64,000 bases of DNA from Pycnopodia helianthoides (taxonomy: Eukaryota; Echinodermata; Asteroidea; Forcipulatida; Asteriidae): NCBI GenBank assembly GCA_032158295.1, contig CM063258.1, positions 6,218,583 to 6,282,582 on the forward strand, read 5' to 3'. The notes under the pieces were generated by a model. It was not told where the DNA came from. It was given only the letters and a program-made list of their open reading frames with translations, and did not search any database. Positions 35,601-44,630 of this stretch are shown here, in pieces (position 1 is the stretch's first letter; the number at the start of each line of letters is the position of its first letter). The translations under genes and the position numbers were made by a program.

Positions 35601-38600
35601 AACCATGAGGTAAGGAGAGTGTTTTACAATGACACCGAGTTTATGAGAAGAAAACTGCATTTTATTTTTGGTGTAGGTATGAAGCTAGTGGAGGTGAGAT
35701 GAATGACCAAGAGGTGCTGCTGGACGAGAACGACGATTTGTGGATTGGTCTCCGCCACCAGCACATTGCTGACGTCTCACAGTAAGTACAGACGCCGTAC
35801 CAAATAGATGCTATATTCAACAGATGTTCTTGTCAAAGAGTGCCAAGTCTCTTGGTTAGTGTCATGTCTTCTAAATAACAGTTTTGAGGCTTTGCATGGT
35901 GAGATTATATATTTCTTGTAGTTCTTGCGGGTACAACAAAATATGAACTCTCCTTTTGGAAGGAGTGTTGGCTCTGAGAAGAATCTACTGGTGCAGTATA
36001 TAAGCCCCATCAGTCTCTTGAAGATGACTGGAGGAAACTGATTGAAGCGGAGAACAAACCCGAGTCTTCTCGGACCCAACACTCCTTCCAAGAAACGAGT
36101 TTTGTTGCACGGTCGTACCCCCAAGAATTACTGCTACAGAAGAGCTGCTACAGAATGGAAAAATTCCAATTCCAAAATATTTCCTCTCCGTTCGATTCGG
36201 CACCCCTTCCCCAGCCTCATTTGTTCCCTTTCTCATATGACCTTCGACTTTCATTTAAAACAGGGGCATTACAACTCAGCTGAAGAACTTTGCCAAGGCC
36301 AAGATGGGCGGCAAAATGGGCTCCGAAGGCTCAGAGAAGGTGAGATGAAGTGGACAATACTTGAACTGCGGCGGCTACAGCTACGGCTACGACTGTTGCT
36401 AAGGGCATTGCTGAGGACGTTCTATACTTCAATACATAACGACTCTACGATCCAGCCATAGCCGTAGCTGTAGCCGCCAATTCAAACTTGGCCTTATTTG
36501 TGGTGCAACTGTCTTACTTGTGTTTCTCTTTTTGGTTCTGTTGGAGGTTGATTACTGTTTTTTTATTGTTGAATGTTTTTTTTCAGACGAGCGTCCGTGA
36601 TCTGTCTCAGATGTTGAAGAAGATGCCGCAATATCAGAAGGACATGAGGAAGGTAAAAATAACATTCTTTCAGTGATGTTATCAAATTGAAGCCAGATTT
36701 GTGGTTCCTCCGGTCAGTGTAACAGGGCTAACTTAGGACTTGTCAATGGTTGATCGAGGAGAAGCAGCACGCTCCTTTAAGGTCAGGCTCGCTACCATGG
36801 GCAGCACATCATATCGATATCTCTCGTCACTAACCCATAGTAGGAATGCACTGAAAAAACAATGCTGATTAGTGTCCCACAAGGGACTGCTTTGCGTGCA
36901 CGCTTGTTAAAAAGCTTGGGGGCCACCCGAGGTGGAACAATGGGTAAGAAATCTGAATGCCCGATTTGTCTTTTCTTTCGACCGCAGTACTCGACCCATC
37001 TGAGGCTGGCAGAGGACTGCATGAAGCAATTCAAGCCGCTGGTTGAGAGCCTGTGTCGCGTAGAGCAGGATCTGGCCCTCGGTACCAACCCAGAGGGGGA
37101 GCGAGTGAAGGATCAGATGAGAAACATCGTCCCCATTCTCCTGGAGCAGAAATACTCCTCCTACGATAAACTCCGCATTATTCTACTGTATGTCATCGGG
37201 AAGAATGGTAAGAACTGCTTTCTGAGAAATAATATCGTGGGAAAATAAAAACCTGTCTTGTACAGGATCGGTCAGGATAAAAAAGCGTCATAGTTTAATT
37301 TTAGTCTGCAAGGTTACTGACTAGGAAGTTCATACCCAAAACCCTTTTTCTGTGAAATAGTTCCCTTTGAAATGAAGTGATATATTAGAGAAAACCGTAT
37401 CTGAAAACCTAACTAAGTGCAACAGCTGATTTCGGTTGTTGCAACCATATTTAAAGGACAAAGTGTTTACAGGCTGAAAATTGTGCATGGTTTTTTTCAC
37501 AATTTTCTCCGGACTCACTCAACGGATTAATCCCAAAATGTTCACAGGTTTGTTGTCTCTCGTACATGGTTGATCACACAAAACACGAACACTGTCCGCG
37601 ACTGTCTTGTCAGCTCCACCAATCCTGTAGAATACCTTTTGAAGCGCGTTGAGACTTCACTGTAATTTTTGTGCGCTATATAAAAACTGCTTATTATTAT
37701 TATTATTATTAGAATATCTTTTGAATATTTCGTACTCGATTTGCTTTGTAGGAATCAGCGAGGAGAATATGAACAAGTTGATTCAGCACGCTCAGATCCC
37801 TGAGCCAGAGAAGCCCATTGTGACCAACATGAAACACCTGGGTGTGCAAATCATATTTGACGTAAGCTTATTCTTCTTGTTCACCCCCCCCCCCCCCCCC
37901 CTTCAATTTAGAATTGATGTTTATTGAGTTTTAAAGGGAGAGTATACATTTGGTAATTGCTCCAAAAATTGATGACCGTAACAATTTACTTGGTGAGAAG
38001 CACTGCAGCTGTTGATAATAATGTATGACATTTTGAGAAACAATTCCCTTTGTACAGCTGTGAAATTCGCGTCTGCAATTCCTTTGTGTACATTTAAACA
38101 CCCAAAGTGTAAGTGCGCTGCGCGTCGTGCAGGGGGTCAATAGGCTAAAAGGATGGGACGGAAATGCATGGTTACTGAATTTCGCGTCACCTTCAATTCT
38201 CCAATCAGTATTCTCCACCTTGACCCACACCGTCTTTGATTGGTTTCCTGCTTAGTTTTGGCGAGCATAAAAGCGTTGAGTAAAACTTTCTGCTCAAGCA
38301 ACTCTGTGAAATTGGGCCGTTCATAGTACAGCTGCTTATGCAGACAGTAGTGCTTAGCATATTTCTGCAAAGCAAAAATAAGTTAGAAACCAGCACCAAA
38401 TGGTACATAATACCATGGTATTTTGGTTGGTAACCTTTTTCTGGTGAGCAAAATTGTTTTGTGCTTAGCTGATTTTTGTGGTTGAGCAGCTACTATGAAA
38501 TACGGCCCAGGTCATGTTTGGTGTGGATGATGATAATACAAAATGATTGATCAACAGCCCAAAGCTCGTAAATCCAAGAACTCTGAGAGGAAGGAGCGCA

Positions 38601-41600
38601 TTACGGAGCACACCTACCAGCTCTCACGATGGACACCTGTTGTCAAGGACATCATGGAGGTAAACATGCTACTGGTGTTGTTGTTATGTTTTTAACCCTT
38701 AACCACTATGGGTCGGGAATTCCGGAATAAAAAAATCTGTGCCCACCCACGGTATTATTTTTTCGAATTTTGTGGGGAACTTCTTGGAACTTCTGAAGTA
38801 ATAAATTTCCGATGCCACAATGAAACCCGACTTGACAAAGGAAAGACGACATTGGTTCTTGTGATTTTGGGGATTTGATGTGGTCTTGTGAGAAAATATG
38901 AGTAGGCACTCTCTGTGATTCGCAGAACCTTGGCCAGAAGCCACCGCCATAATCTGCCATGGCATGCCGGAATATTGGAATACAATGATAAACAATGGTG
39001 GCAGCCTGTCCATTCTTGTATGCCACATTTGTATAACTCCATGTGGTAACATGGAGGGCGAGAGCCAAGTAGTATCTTCTTCAACATAGAAAGTTTCTTC
39101 CAATGTATATCTCTTCAATCTATTCTTCAAGTGTCCTCAAAAGTGTCTAGTAGTATCCAGCAACAGAGTCCAGCATTCTCCTGAAGACGATCTGAGCATA
39201 CTGATTGAAATGTTGAGTCGTTAACCACCGGTTCTTTTCAGAACCAACACTACTCAAAAGAGATTTAACATGGTGTCACTGCAAACCTCTTGCAATAATA
39301 GCAACATGGAAACAGATCTCTGTGCTAATCAAGTAAAAGGGTGGACTGTGCACTGTGTAGGAGCATTCACCACTTGATAACATATTGCAGGCTGGCATAG
39401 TTAATTTATCATTGAAAAACTGCATTCGATGAAATTTAATGGTCAGACAGTAGGAGGGTTGACTGTGTACCGTGTAGATGTATTAACCACATAATAAAAT
39501 ATTTCAGATTGGCATAGTTTAGCTATCATTCAAAACCACAGTGGATGATATTTAATGGTCAGACAGTAGGAGGGTAGACTGTGTACCGTGTAGATGTATT
39601 AACCACATAATAAAATATTTCAGATTGGCATAGTTTAGCTATCATTCAAAACCACAGTGGATGATATTTAATGGTCAGACAGTAGGAGGGTTGACTACCG
39701 TGTAGATGTATTCACCACATGATAACAAATTGCAGAATTGCATAGTTTATCTACTATTCAAAACCACAGTGGATGATATTGAATGGTCAGACAGTAGGAG
39801 GGTTGACTGTGAATCGTGTAGCTGCATTCGCTACATGATGTCATATTGCAGGCTGGCATACACTATCAGACGGTAGGGGACAGTTCTGAAAATTATTGGT
39901 ATTTTAACAATTTTAAATGATTTCTTCACTTCTGTGTTTACAAAATTTGTGTAGTAGAATACTGTACGAACTTTTTTATTGTCCTTTTTAATCAGGACAC
40001 AATTCAAGATCGTTTGGATCAGAAGGTGTATCCATTCTTATCAGGCAGATCGACTGCAACCAGCTATGGAGGATCAAATGCTAGAAGGTAAGACGCTACA
40101 ACCACTCAGAACTTATGGGGTGGTTAACACGTTGACTGCCGGTCATATATTCGTAGGGCGTTCCCATTTGCCAAGTGCGGTGCGCATGCGCGCATACCAA
40201 ATAGGTACTATACCCCCCAAAATTGAACATACACATTCTAAGGATGCCCTGTCCTCACCACTGCCAGAAGCGTATGTGTTGCGTGCTCAGCGATGCCAGT
40301 GTATTTAAATAACAATACAAAGCCCTTTCATTGTCTACGAGTATACTTGTAGTGGCAGAATTCGTTACACCTGTAAGTACAAATATACTCGTAGGCAGCA
40401 GTCAACGTGTTAAAAAATATTACCCTGGGATTTGTAAATAACAAGAGTCAGTTTCATTACGCAAGCTAGTGATTGAAAAAAATGTGTGTGCCAATGTTTG
40501 TACTTTTATCCCTTGTGAAGTGAAAAAGAAGAATTTTAAAAATCAAGTAACCGATTTGGGGAGCGAATCCCCTCTATTAAAAGTTTGTATTACTTTGTTG
40601 AACAATATGAATGCTGCCCTCAATACAAACTTGAAACTTAAGCGCCAATGTTCAAAACTTGCTCGAGGAGGGTATTAGCTCTCAAAATGGATAGAAGTTC
40701 AACGCACAGTCGAGGCGAGCTGGGGCTAATTTGTCAGATTTGTTCTCAACTTTGAAAAGGTTTTGGATGTTTTTAACGGCACGGTATTTATGAACGCCTC
40801 AGTCTTTTATCGCATGGTGCCGACCCTGCTGGTTTTAAACGGCCGTTTACGATGCCATATTTACTGATGCGTTTACTCCATATTTATATTTGAATTTTTT
40901 GCCTATTTGTAGTAATTACTTTATTTAGTAATATCTTTTTAATGTGTTTTGTACCTGGTTAGTTCATATATGAAATGTACAGGAGTAGGCCCCATCTGAT
41001 TATCTTGTTCTTATTGAGGATCAATAGAGGGCGCTGTTGAACAAGCTCCATGCGTGGGTATTCTTTTATCTGGTTGTGTGTAATGTGATACTTTACAGTG
41101 CGAGGTACGGACACTGGCACAAGGACAAACAAGCGACTAACTACAAGAGCGGCCCCCGCCTGATCATCTTCATCATCGGCGGTGTGTCCTACTCGGAAAT
41201 GAGATGTGCTTATGAAGTCTCTAAGAATCCGCTGTTCACCAAGTGGGAATGTTACATTGGTATGTGACGGGAGGGAAGAAAGGGCGGGGTGAGGGGAAGG
41301 TGACGGGGAACTTGGAATCTTAACAGCTCATACCAAAATGAAATGCCACAAATTCAAGGCTCGAGTTTTACACTGGACCCACAGGCCCAAGGCCAGTAGT
41401 TTTAGTGTTGGGCCAGTAAACTCATGACCCGGACAAGTCCAGCAGCCGATTTCACAAAGCGCTAGGATTAATCCTATCTCGAGTTAGGATGAGTAACTCG
41501 TCCTAACTTAGGATGGGTTCAATGCGTCCTAACGTCTATGAATACGGAACTTAACTGGTCCTAAGTCCTAAGATTAATCCTAAGTTAGGAAGAGTTTGGT

Positions 41601-44600
41601 GAAATCGACGGCAGCAGTCTTGGGTTTTTTCAATTGAATAATAACACCTCACTCTGTGTAATATCTTGAATAAAAACAAATTATGTACAAGTGTTGATTT
41701 TGAGTTGATAAAATACCATTCAATTCAATTAAGTAATGAAGTAATGCTATACCCATAGAGACAAATGAGATCAATCTTCTCTTTTACCGTATATGTCTCA
41801 GAGCTTGAACAAATAAAATCAGTTATAAATGCATCATGTGAAACTGCATTGAGGAAGATTTTTCTCATTTTTGATTCTGGTCTTGTAAAAACAATTCTGG
41901 TCCAGTAAACATTTTGAGCTACAAGCCCTGTGGTCTTGTGCATTTTTTCTCCCGAACTTCAAGCCCTGCAAATTACGTACATTTTCTGTACTACAACAGT
42001 GATCGATTTCCCTTGTAGAGTACAGCAAAATGCTACCAAAAATGCATCAATAGCATTCCGCTGTAATGGCGTCACTTATGCCCGAAACACCCAGTTTGTT
42101 AGACAAAACATTCCACCACCACTCTCGCCATTCACCGCATCAGAGCGCCAAACGGCAGTAGTAGTGCTGTCGGTACACGAGAGATTAAGCTTCAACATGT
42201 ACACCCTAAGTACATTGTCTGAGATCCTGGTACTGGGCATCAATTTTGAGCGCTAGTGCGGTTTGCTAATTGCTACAGAACAATCATTTGCTGCTCATTA
42301 TTAGCATTCAGTGCGCACAAAAAATGCCCGGTCTCAATATTTTACTGTGCAAAATTGCTGGGCCTAAGTACGTTGTCTGAGATCCTGGCACTGAGCATCA
42401 ATTTTGAGCACTAGCGCGGTGTGCTAGCTGCTACAAAACAATCATCATTATTAGCATTCAGTGCGCACAAAAAATGCCTGGTCTCAATATTTTACTGTGC
42501 AAAATTGCTGGGCCTAAGTACGTTGTCTGAGATCCTGGCACTGAGCATCAACTTTGAGCACTAGCGCAGTGTGCTAGCTGCTACAAAACATTAATCATTT
42601 GCTGCTCATTATTAGCATTCAGTGCGCACAAAAAATGCCTGGTCTCAATATTTTACTGTGCAAAATTGCTGGGCCTAAGTACGTTGTCTGAGATCCTGGC
42701 ACTGAGCATCAATTTTGAGCACTAGCGCAGTGTGCTAGCTGCTACAAAACAATAATCATTTGCTACTCATTATTAGCATTCAGTGCGCACACAAAATGCC
42801 TGGTCTCAATATTTTACTGTGCAAAATTGCTGGGCCTAAGTACGTTGTCTGAGATCCTGGCACTGAGCATCAACTTTGAGCACTAGCGCAGTGTGCTAGC
42901 TGCTACAAAACAATAATCATTTGCTACTCATTATTAGCATTCAGTGCGCACACAAAATGCCTGGTCTCAATATTTTACTGTGCAAAATTGCTGGGCCTAA
43001 GTACGTTGTCTGAGATCCTGGCACTGAGCATCAATTTTGAGCACTAGCGCGGTGTGCTAGCTGCTACAAAACAATCATCATTATTAGCATTCAGTGCGCA
43101 CACAAAATGCCTGGTCTCAATATTTTACTGTGCAAAATTGCTGGGCCTAAGTACGTTGTCTGAGATCCTGGCACTGAGCATCAACTTTGAGCACTAGCGC
43201 AGTGTGCTAGCTGCTACAAAACATTAATCATTTGCTGCTCATTATTAGCATTCAGTGCGCACAAAAAATGCCTGGTCTCAATATTTTACTGTGCAAAATT
43301 GCTGGGCCTAAGTACGTTGTCTGAGATCCTGGCACTGAGCATCAATTTTGAGCACTAGCGCAGTGTGCTAGCTGCTACAAAACAATAATCATTTGCTACT
43401 CATTATTAGCATTCAGTGCGCACACAAAATGCCTGGTCTCAATATTTTACTGTGCAAAATTGCTGGGCCTAAGTACGTTGTCTGAGATCCTGGCACTGAG
43501 CATCAACTTTGAGCACTAGCGCAGTGTGCTAGCTGCTACAAAACAATAATCATTTGCTACTCATTATTAGCATTCAGTGCGCACACAAAATGCCTGGTCT
43601 CAATATTTTACTGTGCAAAATTGCTGGGCCTAAGTACGTTGTCTGAGATCCTGGCACTGAGCATCAATTTTGAGCACTAGCGCGGTGTGCTAGCTGCTAC
43701 AAAACAATCATCATTATTAGCATTCAGTGCGCACACAAAATGCCTGGTCTCAATATTTTACTGTGCAAAATTGCTGGGCCTAAGTACGTTGTCTGAGATC
43801 CTGGCACTGAGCATCAACTTTGAGCACTAGCGCAGTGTGCTAGCTGCTACAAAACAATAATCATTTGCTACTCATTATTAGCATTCAGTGCGCACACAAA
43901 ATGCCTGGTCTCAATATTTTACTGTGCAAAATTGCTGGGCCTAAGTACGTTGTCTGAGATCCTGGCACTGAGCATCAATTTTGAGCACTAGCGCGGTGTG
44001 CTAGCTGCTACAAAACAATCATCATTATTAGCATTCAGTGCGCACACAAAATGCCTGGTCTCAATATTTTACTGTGCAAAATTGCTGGGCCTAAGTACGT
44101 TGTCTGAGATCCTGGCACTGAGCATCAACTTTGAGCACTAGCGCAGTGTGCTAGCTGCTACAAAACAATAATCATTTGCTACTCATTATTAGCATTCAGT
44201 GCGCACACAAAATGCCTGGTCTCAATATTTTACTGTGCAAAATTGCTGGGCCTAAGTACGTTGTCTGAGATCCTGGCACTGAGCATCAACTTTGAGCACT
44301 AGCGCAGTGTGCTAGCTGCTACAAAACAATCATCATTTGCTGCTCATTATTAGCATTCAGTGCGCACACAAAATGCCTTGTCTCAATATTTTACTGTGCA
44401 AAATCATCCCCTGGCCAAGTATAATGTTTTTGAAGAAAGTTATGAAGCATTTTCTGTACTATACACTTGATTTGATTGTCTTTGTTGAAGCTTATTTTTA
44501 CCTGTTTCAGGAAAACAGTTTCAGTTATTTCCTTTAAACCTCTTTTGTGATCTTTCAATATGCAGGATCAACACATATTTTGACTCCCGAGGGGTTCTTG

Positions 44601-44630
44601 ACTGACCTCCGTGACCTTAGTAACAGCTGA
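23635..44630 (+). CDS. STXBP1: Munc18-1 / syntaxin-binding protein 1 (unc-18)
   Basis: A Sec1/Munc18 protein: it clasps closed syntaxin-1, templates SNARE assembly and is required for synaptic vesicle priming and fusion. There are 18 coding exons: 23635-23662, 29816-29865, 30569-30650, 31737-31813, 32018-32096, 32529-32635, 33189-33337, 34881-34965, 35246-35376, 35677-35781, 36264-36339, 36587-36652, 36988-37207, 37752-37861, 38558-38659, 39996-40087, 41099-41259, 44566-44630. All borders are AG/GT, all phases agree, and the sum is 1785 nt = 594 residues plus stop, the length of the mammalian protein. Recognisable blocks are [63 protein letters not shown] (domain 3a; Pro near 337), [32 protein letters not shown] and [13 protein letters not shown]. 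The residue corresponding to rat Lys46 is Arg here. It is intact, with a 6.15-kb first intron and a satellite in intron 17. Confidence 0.98.
26323..26510. repeat. Palindromic element with 45-bp inverted ends
   Basis: The left end, cttagtcttggttccaagaccatggtg..., and the right end, ...caccatggtcttggaaccaagac, are inverted copies that continue through gtgtacacacaatca / tgattgtgtgtac. The total is about 188 bp with a loop of about 95 bp. The adjoining 26506-26612 segment belongs to a different family. Confidence 0.8.
27015..27505. repeat. Dispersed 400-bp repeat ending at a C-run
   Basis: It shares ttcctttgaaaatgacattg, ccctgatttgacaaaggaaa and acggtgagtcgcaaaacctc with 38698-39070 and 55800-56200. 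The family tends to end next to simple sequence: here a run of cctcccc and then C (27472-27502); at 56.2 kb a 12-bp minisatellite. Confidence 0.65.
28625..28770. repeat. Dispersed repeat (tttggccaaag...gaggtcctcagaatgtt)
   Basis: It shares ccaggtttttc-like, gacccaa, gaaatttggccaaag, gaggtcctcagaatgtt and catcttggtttt with 16675-16830; an inverted piece lies near 5731-5790. Function is unknown; no end structure was resolved. Confidence 0.5.
29567..29741. repeat. 160-bp cctggaatt-ended element, opposite strand
   Basis: It runs from gcctagaattgcacggtggc to gataaaattccaggtctg, inverted relative to 14962-15121. It ends only 75 bp before STXBP1 exon 2. Confidence 0.7.
30030..30480 (-). repeat. Inverted copy of the 500-bp repeat family
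   Basis: On the plus strand it reads gcctcgctaccatgggcagc, tgattggctcc and cacaagatcaaagaagaatg, the complements of blocks at 15355-15870. It lies directly upstream of STXBP1 exon 3. Confidence 0.7.
31022..31176. repeat. 160-bp cctggaatt-ended element
   Basis: It begins ttcctggagttacacggcct and ends aaaattccaggcctg, in the same orientation as 29567-29741 and sharing ccaatggaagtgccctttgc. It lies in STXBP1 intron 3. Confidence 0.7.
31235..31630. repeat. Tandem pair of cccaatttcatagagctgc elements
   Basis: Two full elements abut at about 31430: the first, 31235-31430, ends ctctatgaaattggtcca, and the second starts immediately with gggcccaatttcacagaact and ends tatgaaattgggccca. The pair ends about 107 bp upstream of STXBP1 exon 4. 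Confidence 0.8.
34185..34435. repeat. Inverted-repeat element (caatagacccttcccat ends)
   Basis: The left end caatagacccttcccataaa and the right end, the complement in ttcatgggaaggggtcaatt, pair over about 40 bp including the inner tacgtaaatta / aatttacata. The interior is unusually CpG-rich for this region (gcgtgtgcgtcacg, gcacgcgcgatg). It lies in STXBP1 intron 7; a partial cccaatttcataa copy sits just upstream at about 34053-34130. Confidence 0.75.
35957..36090. repeat. Inverted repeat flanking a hairpin module
   Basis: ggaaggagtgttggctctgagaaga (from 35957) pairs with tcttctcggacccaacactccttcc (to 36090). Between them is gaagatgactggaggaaactg, similar to sequences near 10118 and 39180. 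It lies in STXBP1 intron 10. Confidence 0.65.
36365..36497. repeat. Second gctacagctacggctac palindromic element
   Basis: The left arm gcggctacagctacggctac and the right arm gccgtagctgtagccgcc pair. It is located 26 bp after STXBP1 exon 11, close to its donor site. Confidence 0.8.
36782..36915 (-). repeat. Partial inverted copy of the 500-bp repeat family
   Basis: It reads ggctcgctaccatgggcagc, tctcgtcactaacccatag and gtgcacgcttgttaaaaagc, matching the end of the family as at 30030. It is truncated and lies just upstream of STXBP1 exon 13. Confidence 0.65.
37933..38510. repeat. Cluster: repeat fragment plus one and a half MITE-like copies
   Basis: 37933-38055 is the start of the aggtagggtcatagattg family (ttacttggtgagaagcactg). 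38237-38317 is the right half of a cccaatttcatagagctgc element, and 38312-38510 a complete one ending ctatgaaatacggcccagg. They lie in STXBP1 intron 14. Confidence 0.65.
38698..39070. repeat. Dispersed 400-bp repeat, second copy
   Basis: It shares tttttcgaattttgtggggaa-type, cccgacttgacaaaggaaag and gcagcctgtccattcttg with 27015-27505. It lies directly downstream of STXBP1 exon 15. Confidence 0.65.
39335..39880 (+). repeat. Tandem repeat, about 116-bp unit, 4-5 copies
   Basis: The anchor taggaggg occurs at 39451, 39567, 39683 and 39795 (spacings 116, 116, 112), with diverged part-units before and after. Units carry ggcatagtttagctatcatt and aatggtcagacag. A lone unit lies at 58900-59025. The array is in STXBP1 intron 15, ending about 115 bp before exon 16. 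Confidence 0.85.
41357..41970 (+). repeat. cgagttttacactggaccca repeat, split by a nested palindrome
   Basis: The left part (41357-41447) and right part (41613-41970) together match 8868-9160 and 63650-64000. The intervening 41448-41612 is a separate palindromic element, so this copy was present before that element inserted. It lies in STXBP1 intron 17, upstream of the satellite. Confidence 0.75.
41448..41612. repeat. Palindromic element (cgatttcacaaagcgctagg ends)
   Basis: The ends ccgatttcacaaagc and the complementary ggtgaaatcgacgg pair, with inner repeats of aggattaatcctaa and taacttaggatg. The element is about 165 bp. cagc/agcag direct copies at the two junctions may be the target duplication. 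A second copy begins at 63981 and runs out of the window. Confidence 0.75.
42205..44405 (+). repeat. Satellite array, 14 units of 150 or 161 bp
   Basis: The anchor cctaagta begins units at 42205, 42363, 42513, 42674, 42835, 42996, 43146, 43307, 43468, 43629, 43779, 43940, 44090 and 44251. Spacings are 158, 150, 161, 161, 161, 150, 161, 161, 161, 150, 161, 150, 161. The 11-bp difference is the presence or absence of an aatcatttgct-like insert in the aacaat...cattattagc part. Linked variants are atcaattttgag...agcgcgg in short units and mostly atcaactttgag...agcgcag in long ones. It lies in STXBP1 intron 17, ending 160 bp before the last exon. Confidence 0.95.

Noticed and set aside
36042..36461. 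139-codon plus-strand frame
   Set aside because: It covers STXBP1 exon 11 in the wrong frame plus intron and a palindromic element.
42205..44405. CRISPR-like or regularly spaced repeat array
   Set aside because: The units are contiguous and nearly identical along their full 150-161 bp, with no unique spacers; this is a eukaryotic satellite.
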